Shown: positions 9,593 to 19,757, numbered from the stretch's first letter. The stretch is 64,000 nt of DNA from Dryocola boscaweniae (GCF_025215095.1 NZ_JALHAP010000068.1:46232-110231), one strand, 5' to 3'. Made by a program: numbers and translations. The notes: a model not told the origin generated them from the sequence alone.

Positions 9593-11134
9593 TTACGATT
9601 TCTTACGGCTGCGTAAGCTTATCAGTACGGCGCAGAAGCCAAAGATCAGGGTAATTATCCACAACGGCCAGTTGCCAAACCGGGCATAAGGCGTCAGGCC
9701 TGTGGTTGGGGTGACTTTAGCTTCAAGCACTTCGCGCGTGAACTGAGGGATCATGGCTTCTACCTCGCCGCTGGCGCTAATCACGGCGGTTACGCCGTTA
9801 TTGGTGCTGCGCAACAGCGGACGGCCCAGCTCCAGAGAACGCATACGCGCCATCTGGAAGTGCTGCCATGGGCCGATTGATTTACCAAACCACGCATCGT
9901 TAGAGATAGTGAGCAGGAAATCCGTGTCCGGACGGAAGTTATCGCGCACCTGTTCGCCAAGAATAATTTCATAGCAAATAGCCGGCGTCAGTTTGATGCC
10001 GTTAGCCTGCAACTGCGGCTGTAAATATGGCCCGCGGCTGAAGGATGACATTGGTAAATCAAAGAAGGGCGCGAGCGGACGTAAAATTGATTCCAGCGGC
10101 ACAAATTCGCCAAACGGCACAAGATGGTTCTTATTGTAACGATCTGCGCTGTTGTAATTGTACGGATTACCTTCCCCAAGGGTGATGATGGTGTTGTAGG
10201 TATCGTAACGATTTTGCTTATTGAGTCGGGCGTCCACAATACCGGTGATCATCGCGCTGTGTTTAGAGCGCAGCAGATCGTCCATCATGGTCAGGAACGG
10301 CTGTTGGTTAATTTCAAGGTCGGGAATGGCTGATTCAGGCCAGATGATTAGCTGGGCTTTGCCCATCTGCGGCTGAGTTTTATCAAGATAGATTTTCAGC
10401 GTGTTAACCAACTGGTCCTGATCCCATTTCAGGGATTGAGGTATATCCCCCTGAACCATAGCGATATCAACGGCGCGCTCTTTTTCTGGCTGGAACCATT
10501 GAACGGAACGCAGCGGCCATGAAAGCAGCAGCAGGGCGGCTGCGATAACGGCAGGGCGCCAGTTGCGTTCATGCAGAGCCAGGACAATCAGGCCGCTGAT
10601 TATCATCAGCAGGAAAGTGACTGCTTCGACGCCCAGAATCGGCGCTATGCCTTTGAGCGGGCCGTCAATCTGGCTGTAGCCGAACTGCAACCACGGGAAG
10701 CCCGTCAGCACCCAACCACGCAAAAATTCGCTAAATTGCCAAAGCGCCGGGGCGGCAATCGCCACGCGCCACCAGGTTGTTTTTGGCCACAGCTTGCTCA
10801 GTAAACCTGCAAACAGGCCGGTATAGAGCGACAGATAAGCGGCGAGAAGAACCACGAGGAAGACGTTAACCGGGCCCGGCATACCGCCAAACTGCGCGAT
10901 ACTGACGTAAACCCAGTTAATGCCGCTGCCAAACAGGCCCAGCCCCCAGAAAAAGCCGATCCAGGCACTTTGAATTGCCCGCCGATTGAGCGTCAGCCCC
11001 TGCAGACCTGCCAGAGAAACGATGGCGGCGGGCCAGAAATCATAAGGGGAAAAGGCCAGCGTCCCGCAGGCGCCAAAAAACAGCGCCAGCAGTAGACGCA
11101 CGCGCTGGCGTTGTAATAGTAAGGCAATAGCCAT
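9593..11134 (-). CDS. lnt: Apolipoprotein N-acyltransferase
   Basis: Lnt adds the third acyl chain to the N-terminal cysteine of lipoproteins in the inner membrane, which fits them for Lol transport. The 513-residue protein has about six N-terminal membrane segments, then a nitrilase domain. The catalytic glutamate is expected in [10 protein letters not shown], the lysine in [13 protein letters not shown], and the cysteine in [11 protein letters not shown] start at 11242 would extend into corC and lacks homology. It lies 7 bases after corC. LptE and Pal in this window are among its likely substrates. Confidence 0.96.
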   Translation of the reverse strand: MAIALLLQRQRVRLLLALFFGACGTLAFSPYDFWPAAIVSLAGLQGLTLNRRAIQSAWIGFFWGLGLFGSGINWVYVSIAQFGGMPGPVNVFLVVLLAAYLSLYTGLFAGLLSKLWPKTTWWRVAIAAPALWQFSEFLRGWVLTGFPWLQFGYSQIDGPLKGIAPILGVEAVTFLLMIISGLIVLALHERNWRPAVIAAALLLLSWPLRSVQWFQPEKERAVDIAMVQGDIPQSLKWDQDQLVNTLKIYLDKTQPQMGKAQLIIWPESAIPDLEINQQPFLTMMDDLLRSKHSAMITGIVDARLNKQNRYDTYNTIITLGEGNPYNYNSADRYNKNHLVPFGEFVPLESILRPLAPFFDLPMSSFSRGPYLQPQLQANGIKLTPAICYEIILGEQVRDNFRPDTDFLLTISNDAWFGKSIGPWQHFQMARMRSLELGRPLLRSTNNGVTAVISASGEVEAMIPQFTREVLEAKVTPTTGLTPYARFGNWPLWIITLIFGFCAVLISLRSRKKS

Positions 11135-11141
11135 TTTTAAA

Positions 11142-12020
11142 TTATTCTTCCAGTTTCGGTTGCGGCGAATCGTCCGGAATTCTGACGTGAACCTGAATGA
11201 TACGGCGGCTGTCGGCCATGGCGACCTTGAACTGGTAACCATCTATTTCAATGATTTCGCCGCGAGCGGGCAGATGTCCAAACGCCTGCATCACCAGACC
11301 GCCAATCGTATCCACTTCATCATCATTGAAATGGGTATCAAAGGTGTCGTTAAAATCTTCGATAGAGGCCAGCGCACGCACCGTCCAGGTGTGGCGGCTA
11401 AGCTGACGGAAATCGCTGTCTTCCTCATCGTCGTATTCGTCTTCGATTTCACCAACGATCAGTTCGAGAATATCTTCAATGGTGACGAGGCCGGAGACGC
11501 CGCCAAACTCATCAATCACAATCGCCATGTGATAGCGTTGCTGACGAAACTCTTTCAGCATGCGATCCACACGCTTACTTTCAGGCACAACTACGCACTG
11601 ACGTAACACTTTTTCCATGCTAAACGGCTCGGTATCGCTGCGCATAAACGGCAGCAGATCTTTGGCCATCAAAATCCCTTCGATATGATCTTTGTCTTCA
11701 CTGATCACCGGGAAGCGGGAGTGTGCTGATTCGATGATGACATCGAGGCATTCGTCCAGCGTCTGGTTGTGTTTGAGCGTCACCATTTGCGAGCGCGGGA
11801 TCATGATGTCGCGGACACGTTGGTCGGCGATATCCATTACCCCTTCGAGCATGTCGCGGGTGTCCTGATCGATAAGATCGTTTTGCTCAGAATCACGGAT
11901 GAGCTCTAGCAGATCGTCACGGTTTTTTGGCTCGCCGTGAAATAGCTGGCTGAGAAGAAGGGAAAAGAATCCCTTTTTACTGGCAGGCGTGTCACTGTTT
12001 TGTGAGTTGTCGTCGCTCAT
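11142..12020 (-). CDS. corC: CorC/YbeX, CBS-domain protein with transporter-associated domain
   Basis: The 292-residue protein has an acidic N-terminus, two CBS domains (about residues 70-190, including the [12 protein letters not shown] start and [18 protein letters not shown]) and a C-terminal CorC/HlyC domain ([19 protein letters not shown]). It was first linked to magnesium/cobalt efflux; later work ties E. coli YbeX to ribosome metabolism. The exact activity is not shown by sequence. It is 7 bases before lnt and about 100 bases after ybeY. Length equals E. coli. Confidence 0.93.
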   Translation of the reverse strand: MSDDNSQNSDTPASKKGFFSLLLSQLFHGEPKNRDDLLELIRDSEQNDLIDQDTRDMLEGVMDIADQRVRDIMIPRSQMVTLKHNQTLDECLDVIIESAHSRFPVISEDKDHIEGILMAKDLLPFMRSDTEPFSMEKVLRQCVVVPESKRVDRMLKEFRQQRYHMAIVIDEFGGVSGLVTIEDILELIVGEIEDEYDDEEDSDFRQLSRHTWTVRALASIEDFNDTFDTHFNDDEVDTIGGLVMQAFGHLPARGEIIEIDGYQFKVAMADSRRIIQVHVRIPDDSPQPKLEE

Positions 12021-12121
12021 GGCGGTAGGGTTTTAGCCTCATGTTCGTTACTGAAAAACAGGCAGTTTGATGGGGCGCTGCCTGCGTTTTATGTGCTGCG
12101 GGGCATTAATCCCTGCGCAGA

Positions 12122-12589
12122 CTAGTCTTTCTCGGCAATGTACGGATCGACATACCCAAGAGCAAGCATTATCTCCGTTTCCAGAGATTCCATCTCTTCA
12201 GCTTCTTCATCTTCAATATGGTCATAACCAAGCAGATGCAGACTGCCATGAATAACCATATGCGCCCAGTGGGCTTCCAGCGGCTTTTCCTGCTCTTTTG
12301 CTTCCTGCTCAACTACCTGGCGGCAAATAATAAGATCGCCAAGCAGCGGCAGTTCGATGCCCGGCGGGGCTTCGAACGGGAAAGAGAGCACGTTGGTGGA
12401 TTTATCTTTACCACGATAAGTCAGATTCAGCTCGTGGCTTTCCGCGTCGTCTACCAGTCGGATGGTCACTTCTGACTCTTTCTGGAATTGGGGAATGACC
12501 GCATCAAGCCAGCCCTGAAATTGCGCTTGTGTGGGTAAACCTGCGGTATCTTCACAGGCGAGTTGTAAATCCAGAATGACCTGGCTCAT
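12122..12589 (-). CDS. ybeY: YbeY, rRNA maturation endoribonuclease
   Basis: YbeY is a zinc-dependent single-strand endoribonuclease needed for 16S rRNA 3' end maturation and 70S quality control. The 155 residues carry the metal motif with histidines 114, 118 and 124 ([11 protein letters not shown]), preceded by NVLSFPFE. It overlaps the end of ybeZ by 4 bases, consistent with coupled translation and a shared role. Confidence 0.96.
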   Translation of the reverse strand: MSQVILDLQLACEDTAGLPTQAQFQGWLDAVIPQFQKESEVTIRLVDDAESHELNLTYRGKDKSTNVLSFPFEAPPGIELPLLGDLIICRQVVEQEAKEQEKPLEAHWAHMVIHGSLHLLGYDHIEDEEAEEMESLETEIMLALGYVDPYIAEKD

Positions 12590-13647
12590 TTGCTCTCCTG
12601 CGCGGCGGTGTTAATCGCCATCGCCTCGCGCTTACGCTCAGCGGCCTGCTCATCTTTACGAATTTGTTCTGCGTTTTCCCATGCTTCATAAGCATTAACG
12701 ATGCGGGCGACCACAGGGTGACGCACGACGTCTTCGCTATTGAGGAAGTTGAAGCTGATTTCATCGACTTCCGCCAGCACATCGATAGCGTGGCGCAGCC
12801 CGGATTTCATGTTGCGCGGCAGGTCAATCTGCGTAACGTCGCCGGTGATTACCGCTTTAGAGTTAAAACCGATACGGGTCAGGAACATCTTCATCTGCTC
12901 GATGGTCGTGTTCTGGCTTTCATCAAGGATGATAAAGGCATCGTTCAGGGTGCGACCGCGCATATAGGCCAGCGGTGCGACTTCAATGACGTTGCGCTCC
13001 ATCAGCTTTTCAACGCGTTCAAAGCCAAGCATTTCGAACAGCGCGTCGTAAAGCGGGCGCAGATACGGATCCACTTTTTGGCTTAAGTCGCCCGGCAGGA
13101 AGCCGAGTTTTTCGCCCGCTTCAACCGCCGGACGGGTCAGCAGAATACGGCGCACGTCCTGACGCTCCAGCGCATCCACGGCGGCCGCTACCGCAAGGTA
13201 GGTTTTACCTGTGCCCGCAGGGCCGATGCCGAAGGTGATGTCGTGGTCGAGCACGTTTGCGATGTACTGCGCCTGGTTAGGCGTACGGGGTTTGATGACG
13301 CCCCGCTTGGTCTTGATATTGACCGCTTTGCCGTATTCAGGAACATGTTCTGCCGATTGTTCCAGCACGCGAATTTCTTTAATCGCAAGATGGATTTGTT
13401 CCGGGTCGATGTCCTGGGTTTCGCCGCGCATAGGCGCGGTATCAATATAGAGATTGCGCAAAATATCTGCGGCGGCGTTCACCAGTATGGCGCGGCCAGT
13501 GAGCTTGAAGTGATTGTCACGACGGTTGATTTCGATACCCAGCCGACGCTCGAGCTGTTTGATGTTGTCATCAAACGGGCCGCACAGGCTTAATAAACGG
13601 GCATTGTCTGCAGGTTCCAGCGTAATTTCACGTGATTCGATATTCAA
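12586..13647 (-). CDS. ybeZ: YbeZ, PhoH-family ATPase/RNA helicase partner of YbeY
   Basis: A 353-residue PhoH-like P-loop protein. Walker A is GPAGTGKT at residues 142-149 and Walker B is FIILDESQN. An N-terminal RNA-binding-like region precedes the ATPase, and the C-terminal tail is charged. YbeZ is thought to act with YbeY in RNA processing. It is first in the ybeZ-ybeY-corC-lnt group, about 200 bases after miaB. In E. coli this group has a heat-shock promoter ahead of ybeZ; I could not identify a clear sigma-32 site here. Confidence 0.95.
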   Translation of the reverse strand: MNIESREITLEPADNARLLSLCGPFDDNIKQLERRLGIEINRRDNHFKLTGRAILVNAAADILRNLYIDTAPMRGETQDIDPEQIHLAIKEIRVLEQSAEHVPEYGKAVNIKTKRGVIKPRTPNQAQYIANVLDHDITFGIGPAGTGKTYLAVAAAVDALERQDVRRILLTRPAVEAGEKLGFLPGDLSQKVDPYLRPLYDALFEMLGFERVEKLMERNVIEVAPLAYMRGRTLNDAFIILDESQNTTIEQMKMFLTRIGFNSKAVITGDVTQIDLPRNMKSGLRHAIDVLAEVDEISFNFLNSEDVVRHPVVARIVNAYEAWENAEQIRKDEQAAERKREAMAINTAAQESK

Positions 13648-13809
13648 ACTTATCCTCTGGGTCGCTCAGGGCCGGTTGTCAGTGTAATGGGTCATACCTT
13701 GCCTGCTCTTATCAGGCCATAAGGAGATTATTTACGGCGAGTGATATTGGCGCAAGCCTCGTTTTTGATATTTGGGTGGCGGATTCAGAATGCAAGCGCA
13801 AACAATGAA

Positions 13810-13850
13810 TTTGCCCTTCGCTTCACGATGTTAGCGGAACGAAGGGCAAA
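13810..13850 (-). terminator. Hairpin in the miaB-ybeZ spacer (possible attenuator)
   Basis: An 11-base perfect inverted repeat (tttgcccttcg / cgaagggcaaa) with a 19-base loop lies just after the miaB stop codon. No T run follows on the minus strand, so it may stabilise the miaB 3' end or reduce read-through rather than terminate fully. Confidence 0.45.
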
Positions 13851-13861
13851 GCGGGGCGGTG

Positions 13862-15289
13862 TTACGGCTGATAGAGACCTACGCCGATTTCATTCTCTTT
13901 GCGGGTGCGTGCAATCACGGATTCCGGCGCTTCTATTGCGCGCAGGCCCATTTCTTCTTCAGTGCGCACCACCCTGCCGCGCAGAGAGTTGTTGGTAGCG
14001 ACTTCAGTAATCTCTACGTCAACAAATTTACCGATCATATCCGGAGTGCCTGCAAAGTTTACCCCGCGATTGTTTTCGGAACGCCCGGTCAGCTCCATTA
14101 TGTTTCTGCGCGAGGTGCCTTCCACCAGAATGCGTTGAGTGGTGCCGACCATCTTACGGCTCCACTCCATTGCCTGCTGGTTGATGCGATCCTGCAGAAT
14201 ATACAGACGCTGCTTTTTCTCTTCTTCCGGCACGTCATCGACCATATCTGCCGCGGGCGTACCCGGACGGGCAGAGAAAATAAAGCTATAGCTGACGTCA
14301 AAATTCACGTCGGCAATGACTTTCATCGTCTGCTCAAAGTCCTGCTGCGTTTCGCCAGGGAAGCCGACGATAAAGTCAGAGCTGATCTGGATATCCGGAC
14401 GTGCCGCGCGCAGCTTGCGAATAATAGCTTTGTATTCCAGCGCCGTGTGGGTGCGGCCCATCAGGTTTAGCACCCGGTCCGAGCCGCTTTGAATCGGCAG
14501 ATGCAGGAAGCTTACAAGCTCCGGAGTGTCGCGATAAACATCGATGATATCGTCGGTGAATTCAATTGGATGGCTGGTGGTGAAACGAATGCGGTCGACG
14601 CCGTCAATCGCGGCGACCAGGCGCAGCAGCTCGGCAAAAGAGCAAATGCTGCCGTCGTAAGTAGCTCCGCGATAAGCATTAACATTCTGGCCTAACAGAT
14701 GAATTTCACGTACGCCTTGCGAGGCGAGCTGGGCGATTTCAAATAGGATATCGTCGCATGGACGGCTGACTTCTTCACCACGGGTATAAGGCACAACGCA
14801 ATAAGTGCAGTATTTGTTGCAGCCTTCCATAATAGAAACATAGGCCGTCGGGCCCTCTGCGCGCGGCTCAGGAAGGCGGTCGAATTTTTCAATTTCCGGG
14901 AAGCTGACATCAACGACAGGGCTGCGGGTGCCGCGCACCTGGTTGATCATTTCCGGCAGGCGATGCAGCGTTTGTGGCCCGAAAACGATATCGACATAAT
15001 GAGCGCGTTGACGAATAAGTTTGCCTTCCTGAGAGGCAACGCAGCCGCCGACTCCGATGATGAGATCGGGGTTTTTTCGTTTTAAGAGCTTCCAGCGGCC
15101 TAAAAGATGAAAGACTTTTTCCTGGGCTTTTTCACGAATAGAACAGGTGTTTAACAGCAATACATCGGCTTCTTTTGGCTCGTCCGTGAGGACATAGCCA
15201 TGGGTGCTGTTCAGCAGATCGGCCATCTTCGATGAATCGTATTCGTTCATCTGACAGCCCCAGGTTTTAATATGGAGTTTTTTTGTCAT
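13862..15289 (-). CDS. miaB: tRNA-2-methylthio-N6-dimethylallyladenosine synthase MiaB
   Basis: MiaB is a radical-SAM methylthiotransferase that turns i6A37 into ms2i6A37 in tRNAs reading U-starting codons. From [20 protein letters not shown], cysteines 12, 49 and 83 hold the auxiliary Fe-S cluster. The radical-SAM motif CNKYCTYC lies in the middle and the TRAM domain at the C-terminus. The start at 15289 (475 residues) is chosen by similarity to E. coli (474); an ATG at 15301 would add MAKS and cannot be excluded, since neither has a strong ribosome site. It is divergent from ubiF. Confidence 0.95.
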   Translation of the reverse strand: MTKKLHIKTWGCQMNEYDSSKMADLLNSTHGYVLTDEPKEADVLLLNTCSIREKAQEKVFHLLGRWKLLKRKNPDLIIGVGGCVASQEGKLIRQRAHYVDIVFGPQTLHRLPEMINQVRGTRSPVVDVSFPEIEKFDRLPEPRAEGPTAYVSIMEGCNKYCTYCVVPYTRGEEVSRPCDDILFEIAQLASQGVREIHLLGQNVNAYRGATYDGSICSFAELLRLVAAIDGVDRIRFTTSHPIEFTDDIIDVYRDTPELVSFLHLPIQSGSDRVLNLMGRTHTALEYKAIIRKLRAARPDIQISSDFIVGFPGETQQDFEQTMKVIADVNFDVSYSFIFSARPGTPAADMVDDVPEEEKKQRLYILQDRINQQAMEWSRKMVGTTQRILVEGTSRRNIMELTGRSENNRGVNFAGTPDMIGKFVDVEITEVATNNSLRGRVVRTEEEMGLRAIEAPESVIARTRKENEIGVGLYQP

Positions 15290-15424
15290 CGACTTTGCCA
15301 TTGCTCAGTTAGGCCCGAAATCTTGGGCGCGTATTGTAATGCTTTGGCGTGGATGTGACCAGCCTGCGTAAGCCGGGGAAAAATCCGGTAGAATTAGCTT
15401 AGTCAAATTAAGGACGGGATAACC

Positions 15425-16600
15425 ATGGCAAATCAACCAATCGACGTCGCGGTTGTTGGCGGGGGAATGGTCGGTGCGGCTGCAGCGCTTGGGCTTGCAC
15501 AAAATGGCTTTCAGGTCGCAGTGATTGAACACCAGGCACCGGCAGAGTTTGAAAGCAGCAGCCAGCCCGATGTGCGTATTTCCGCCATCAGCAGCGCTTC
15601 TGTGGCTTTGCTTAAATCATTAGGTGTGTGGGAGGCGATTCTTTCTATGCGCAGCCATGCTTATCGCCAACTGGAAACCTGGGAATGGGAAAGCGCGCAC
15701 GTCTCCTTTAATGCATCTGAGTTAGGTCTGCCGGAGCTGGGTTACATGGTGGAAAATAACGTCTTACAGATTGCATTATGGAAGGCGCTGGAAGCTCATC
15801 CAAATATCACGCTGATGTGTCCGGCGCTGTTAGCGCATATGCAAAGTAAAGAAGGTCGCTGGACGCTGAGCTTTGCGGATGGCGAAGAGTTAAGGGTACC
15901 GATGGTGATTGGCGCGGACGGCGCGAACTCAAAGGTCCGGCAATGGGCTGGCATTGGCATTCACGCCTGGGATTATCGACAGTCTTGTATGTTGATAACC
16001 GTTCAGTGCGAAGATGCGCCGGGCGACAGCACCTGGCAGCACTTTACGCCGACAGGGCCACATGCGTTTTTACCGCTTTTTGATAACTGGGCTTCCCTGG
16101 TGTGGTACGACACGCCAGCGCGCATTCGGCAGTTAAAGGCAATGACAATGCCGCAGCTCACGAAATCCATCGCGGCGACCTTTCCGCAAAGGCTTGGCGC
16201 GGTGACGCCGGTTGCCTGCGGGGCATTCCCACTGACTCGCCGTCACGCGCTGCATTATACGCAGCAAGGACTTGCGTTAATTGGCGATGCCGCTCACACC
16301 ATTCATCCGCTGGCGGGACAGGGGGTTAACCTTGGCTATCGTGACGTCGACGCATTGCTTGAGGTGATGATTAACGCGCGCAGCTATGGTGAAAACTGGG
16401 CCGATGCGCAAATATTGAAACGTTATCAGACTCGTCGCCAGGCGGATAATTTCATTATGCAAAGCGGTATGGATCTGTTTTATGCCGGCTTTAGCAACAA
16501 TCTGGCGCCACTGCGTGTAATGCGTAACTTAGGTTTGATGGTTGCTGAACGAGGCGGCGTGCTGAAGCGTCAGGCGCTGAAGTATGCGCTAGGGTTATGA
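15425..16600 (+). CDS. ubiF: UbiF, 2-octaprenyl-3-methyl-6-methoxy-1,4-benzoquinol hydroxylase
   Basis: UbiF is the FAD mono-oxygenase that hydroxylates C6 of the ubiquinone ring in the last hydroxylation step. The 391 residues match E. coli. The FAD-binding GGGMVG is at residues 12-17, the second FAD motif is GDAAHTIHPLAGQGVNLG near residue 285, and the DG motif is VIGADGANSKVR. The start codon follows AAGGACGGG. It lies alone between divergent miaB and the converging tRNA operon. Confidence 0.95.
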   Translation: MANQPIDVAVVGGGMVGAAAALGLAQNGFQVAVIEHQAPAEFESSSQPDVRISAISSASVALLKSLGVWEAILSMRSHAYRQLETWEWESAHVSFNASELGLPELGYMVENNVLQIALWKALEAHPNITLMCPALLAHMQSKEGRWTLSFADGEELRVPMVIGADGANSKVRQWAGIGIHAWDYRQSCMLITVQCEDAPGDSTWQHFTPTGPHAFLPLFDNWASLVWYDTPARIRQLKAMTMPQLTKSIAATFPQRLGAVTPVACGAFPLTRRHALHYTQQGLALIGDAAHTIHPLAGQGVNLGYRDVDALLEVMINARSYGENWADAQILKRYQTRRQADNFIMQSGMDLFYAGFSNNLAPLRVMRNLGLMVAERGGVLKRQALKYALGL

Positions 16601-16661
16601 GTCGCTGATAACTGAACGGGCGGGAAACCGCCTTTTCATCGATTTAAACGTAGAAAAGTAA

Positions 16662-16687
16662 AAAGCTCGCCTGAGCGAGCTTTTTTT
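16662..16687. terminator. Terminator shared by ubiF and the tRNA operon
   Basis: A 9-base stem (aaagctcgc / gcgagcttt) with a four-base loop has a long T run on the right and A residues on the left. It can end ubiF on the plus strand and the converging tRNA operon on the minus strand. Confidence 0.85.
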
Positions 16688-16691
16688 AGAG

Positions 16692-16766
16692 TGGCTGGGG
16701 TACGAGGATTCGAACCTCGGAATGCTGGTATCAGAAACCAGAGCCTTACCGCTTGGCGATACCCCA
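16692..16766 (-). tRNA. glnX: tRNA-Gln (anticodon CUG)
   Basis: A 75-base cloverleaf including encoded CCA. The anticodon stem CTGGT/ACCAG closes the loop TTCTGAT, giving anticodon CUG. It is last in the operon, directly before the terminator, and is identical to the neighbouring copy at 16802-16876. Confidence 0.97.
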
Positions 16767-16801
16767 ACGGGGTGCGTTCGCGTGAGCAAACGTCTTTTTT
16801 A

Positions 16802-16876
16802 TGGCTGGGGTACGAGGATTCGAACCTCGGAATGCTGGTATCAGAAACCAGAGCCTTACCGCTTGGCGATACCCCA
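16802..16876 (-). tRNA. glnV: tRNA-Gln (anticodon CUG), second copy
   Basis: Identical 75-base tandem copy of the CUG tRNA-Gln, encoded CCA included. The corresponding E. coli gene glnV is where amber suppressors arise (supE). A 35-base spacer separates the two copies. Confidence 0.97.
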
Positions 16877-16882
16877 ATAATA

Positions 16883-16959
16883 TGGTGGCTACGACGGGAT
16901 TCGAACCTGTGACCCCATCATTATGAGTGATGTGCTCTAACCAGCTGAGCTACGTAGCC
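16883..16959 (-). tRNA. metU: Elongator tRNA-Met (anticodon CAU), metU position
   Basis: A 77-base tRNA with CAU anticodon in ATCACTCATAATGAT. The acceptor stem starts GGCTACG and ends CGTAGCC. It has elongator features (a regular first acceptor pair, unlike initiator tRNA). It differs from the metT-position copy at 17282-17358 in one acceptor base pair and one T-loop base. Confidence 0.96.
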
Positions 16960-16976
16960 AATACAACATTTTTCGA

Positions 16977-17051
16977 TGGCTGGGGTACCTGGATTCGAAC
17001 CAGGGAATGCCGGTATCAAAAACCGGTGCCTTACCGCTTGGCGATACCCCA
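16977..17051 (-). tRNA. glnW: tRNA-Gln (anticodon UUG)
   Basis: A 75-base tRNA-Gln. The anticodon stem CCGGT/ACCGG closes loop TTTTGAT, so the anticodon is UUG for CAA codons. CCA is encoded. Identical to the copy at 17089-17163. Confidence 0.97.
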
Positions 17052-17088
17052 AAACCCGTGCGCATAGCGCATGCATATCGAAAAAAAT

Positions 17089-17163
17089 TGGCTGGGGTAC
17101 CTGGATTCGAACCAGGGAATGCCGGTATCAAAAACCGGTGCCTTACCGCTTGGCGATACCCCA
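17089..17163 (-). tRNA. glnU: tRNA-Gln (anticodon UUG), second copy
   Basis: Identical tandem copy of the UUG tRNA-Gln (75 bases with CCA). The order Met-Leu-Gln-Gln-Met-Gln-Gln is that of the E. coli metT operon. Confidence 0.97.
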
Positions 17164-17182
17164 TCCATGCAACGCTTTAAAA

Positions 17183-17267
17183 TGGTGCGGGAGGCGAGAC
17201 TTGAACTCGCACACCTTGCGGCGCCAGAACCTAAATCTGGTGCGTCTACCAATTTCGCCACTCCCGC
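17183..17267 (-). tRNA. leuW: tRNA-Leu (anticodon UAG)
   Basis: An 85-base class II tRNA with the long variable arm of tRNA-Leu. The anticodon is UAG in CAGATTTAGGTTCTG. CCA is encoded. It is second in the operon. Confidence 0.97.
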
Positions 17268-17281
17268 GGCTTAAAAAGAAA

Positions 17282-17358
17282 TGGTGGCTACTACGGGATT
17301 TGAACCTGTGACCCCATCATTATGAGTGATGTGCTCTAACCAGCTGAGCTAAGTAGCC
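17282..17358 (-). tRNA. metT: Elongator tRNA-Met (anticodon CAU), metT position
   Basis: First tRNA of the operon, 77 bases with CCA. The acceptor stem is GGCTACT/AGTAGCC, so pair 7-66 is U-A where the metU-position copy has G-C. The T-loop reads TTCAAAT instead of TTCGAAT. Pairing is kept, so both genes should be functional. Confidence 0.96.
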
Positions 17359-17388
17359 TTCTTTTTCTGCGTGCCTTATCGGCGTTGC

Positions 17389-17424
17389 GGGGCGCATTAT
17401 GCGTAGTTGACCGAACAGCGTCAA
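17389..17424 (-). promoter_or_regulatory. Promoter of the metT tRNA operon
   Basis: On the minus strand TTGACG (17424-17419) and CATAAT (17401-17396) are separated by exactly 17 bases. They are followed by a GC-rich discriminator (gcgccccgc), the mark of stringently controlled stable-RNA promoters. Transcription should begin near 17389, about 30 bases before metT. Confidence 0.85.
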
Positions 17425-17569
17425 CAAATTTTTTCCCGAAAAGTGCCTGAAATCGTCTGTTTGACCAGCTTGCGAACAGCTTGGTGGAAATATCGGCAAC
17501 AATCGGTTATTTCGGGGATTTATTAGCGAAAAAAGGGGCTGCAAACGTAGAGTTTTATGCAGAAACAAC

Positions 17570-17751
17570 AACGGGCCCGCAGGCCCGTTGAGACTGATTG
17601 CAACCCTCCCGGCGTCACAAAACTAAAGGGGAGGGCATTTAAAAAATAAGGAAAATCAATTTATTGATTTTCAGCAGGACGATCAAAAAGAAGGAAAAAC
17701 CACGCTTTTTTCCTTCTTTTTCAGCAATCTGAACGGGCCCGCAGGCCCGTT
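17570..17751. repeat. Array of five hairpins between the tRNA operon and asnB
   Basis: Five inverted repeats follow each other. They are: aacgggcc/ggcccgtt at 17570-17589; ccctccc/gggaggg at 17604-17635; gaaaatcaat/attgattttc at 17651-17672; a 15-base stem of A/G against T/C at 17685-17721; and an exact second copy of the first hairpin at 17732-17751. The last, directly after the asnB stop, probably terminates asnB on the minus strand. The others have no assigned role. No gene is seen in 17425-17766. Confidence 0.8.
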
Positions 17752-17766
17752 TCTTATCGAAGGTGC

Positions 17767-19431
17767 TTATTTATAGGCAGACTGGTGGACGCCCACCGCG
17801 CGGCCTGATGGATCGTTCATGGTTTTGAACGCTTCATCCCATTCAATAGCCTTAGCGGAAGAACAGGCAACTGAAGGGCCTCCTGGAACGCATTCTGCGG
17901 CGCTTGGCAGCGGGAATAACTCTTCGAAGATCTCACGGTAAAGGTAAGCTTCTTTCGAACCCGGCGTGTTGTATGGGAAACGGAAACTTGCTGTTTCCAG
18001 TTGTTGATCCGTTACCTGTCCTGCCGCTACTTCTTTTAGCGTGTCAATCCAGCTATAACCGACGCCGTCTGAGAACTGCTCTTTCTGACGCCATGCCACG
18101 CTTGCCGGCAGGTAGGATTCAAAACATTCACGCAGGATATGTTTCTCCATTTTGCCATTGCCGCACATTTTATCTTTCGGGTTGATGCGCATCGCCACGT
18201 CGAGGAATTTCTTATCCAGGAAGGGCACGCGAGCTTCAACGCCCCATGCAGACATTGCTTTGTTGGCCCGAGCGCAGTCGAACATATGCAGCGCCTGAAG
18301 TTTACGGACGGTCTCTTCATGCAGTTCTTTATCGTTTGGCGCTTTGTGGAAGTAAAGGTAGCCGCCGAACACTTCATCGGAACCTTCCCCTGACAGCACC
18401 ATCTTGATGCCCATTGCTTTGATTTTACGGGACATCAGATACATCGGCGTAGAAGCGCGAATGGTTGTCACATCATAAGTTTCGATGTGATAGATAACGT
18501 CACGGATCGCATCCAGACCTTCCTGAACGGTGAAATGGATTTCATGGTGGACGGTACCTAAATGGTTTGCCACTTCCTGGGCTGCTTTAAGGTCCGGAGA
18601 ACCCACGAGGCCGACTGCGAAGGAGTGAAGCTGAGGCCACCACGCTTCGCTACGTTCTTCATCTTCTACGCGGCGAGCGGCGAATTTTTTGGTGATGGCT
18701 GAAATAACAGAAGAATCCAGGCCGCCGGAAAGCAATACGCCGTAAGGCACGTCGGACATAAGATGGCTCTTAACCGAATCTTCCAGCGCCTGGCGCAGTT
18801 CGTTTTTATCGGTAACGTTGTCTTTGACCGCGTCGTAGTCAAACCAGTCACGCTGGTAGTAACTGCGAATTTCACCGTCCTGGCTCCACAGATAGCTGCC
18901 GGCCGGGAATTCTTTAATGGTGCGACAAACAGGCACCAGGGCTTTCATTTCAGAAGCAACATACATGTTGCCGTGTTCGTCGTAACCCATATAAAGCGGG
19001 ATGATGCCGATGTGGTCGCGGCCAATCAGGTACGCATCTTTTTCGCTGTCATAAAGTACGAAGGCAAACATGCCTTGCAGGTCGTCCAGGAATTCCGGAC
19101 CTTTTTCCTGGTACAGCGCGAGGATAACTTCGCAATCTGAACCAGTCTGAAATTCGTAGCGATCGCCGTATTCAGCACGCAGCGCCTGATGGTTGTAAAT
19201 TTCTCCGTTTACAGCCAGCGCATGAGTTTGTTGCTTGTTATAAAGCGGCTGCGCCCCGGCGTTAACGTCAACGATAGAAAGGCGTTCGTGAGCCAGAATC
19301 GCTTTATCGCTGGCGTAAACACCGGACCAGTCCGGGCCGCGGTGGCGCATCAGACGCGATAATTCCAGCGCTTTTTTACGCAGTTCAACCGCGTCGGTTT
19401 TAATATCAAGAACACCAAAAATAGAACACAT
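17767..19431 (-). CDS. asnB: Asparagine synthetase B (glutamine-hydrolysing)
   Basis: AsnB makes asparagine from aspartate, ATP and glutamine. The 554 residues equal E. coli. After Met removal Cys2 of MCSIFGV is the glutaminase nucleophile; RHRGPDWSG and NGEIYNH build that site. The synthetase domain has the pyrophosphate loop LLSGGLDSS near residue 230. An upstream in-frame ATG (19539) would bury Cys2 and abolish glutaminase activity, so 19431 is the start. In E. coli the gene is repressed by NagC, which fits its position beside the nag operon; no NagC box was identified here. Confidence 0.97.
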   Translation of the reverse strand: MCSIFGVLDIKTDAVELRKKALELSRLMRHRGPDWSGVYASDKAILAHERLSIVDVNAGAQPLYNKQQTHALAVNGEIYNHQALRAEYGDRYEFQTGSDCEVILALYQEKGPEFLDDLQGMFAFVLYDSEKDAYLIGRDHIGIIPLYMGYDEHGNMYVASEMKALVPVCRTIKEFPAGSYLWSQDGEIRSYYQRDWFDYDAVKDNVTDKNELRQALEDSVKSHLMSDVPYGVLLSGGLDSSVISAITKKFAARRVEDEERSEAWWPQLHSFAVGLVGSPDLKAAQEVANHLGTVHHEIHFTVQEGLDAIRDVIYHIETYDVTTIRASTPMYLMSRKIKAMGIKMVLSGEGSDEVFGGYLYFHKAPNDKELHEETVRKLQALHMFDCARANKAMSAWGVEARVPFLDKKFLDVAMRINPKDKMCGNGKMEKHILRECFESYLPASVAWRQKEQFSDGVGYSWIDTLKEVAAGQVTDQQLETASFRFPYNTPGSKEAYLYREIFEELFPLPSAAECVPGGPSVACSSAKAIEWDEAFKTMNDPSGRAVGVHQSAYK

Positions 19432-19757
19432 AGAACTTTCTCCGTAACACTGACCCGTGCGGTTTAATCGTGATATCGCATTGCCGTTTGTTAATGTTTT
19501 AGCGGCATTGCCGCGTTGCATGCCTTCGAATTTGCTCAATCATTAGCGGGAATGCAAGCGCTTTAGTATTCATTGCGTAAATACCGCAAAGGTGATTGCT
19601 GATTTATGAAAAACGATGAGGGAAAAGGCGAAATAATTAGCGGATCTGCAATTCTTAAGGGTTTTCATTGATTGAGCGTTGTAGCAAAAATAAAAGAGGG
19701 AAAGGATTCATAAAAAACGCCCGACGGCGTCAGGCGCTTTTTTACAAATTTTATCGA
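19432..19757. other. asnB leader/promoter spacer with nagD terminator
   Basis: No gene is seen. The right part (19717-19744) has an imperfect 8-base stem (cgcccgac / gtcaggcg) flanked by A runs and T runs, which should terminate the nagBACD transcript after nagD. The rest must hold the asnB promoter (minus strand), which I could not place with confidence. Confidence 0.6.

Noticed and set aside
16692..17358. Near-identical tandem tRNA copies as a possible integration site with att repeats
   Set aside because: Order and number match the E. coli metT operon. No integrase or phage gene is present, so the copies are ordinary tRNA duplicates.
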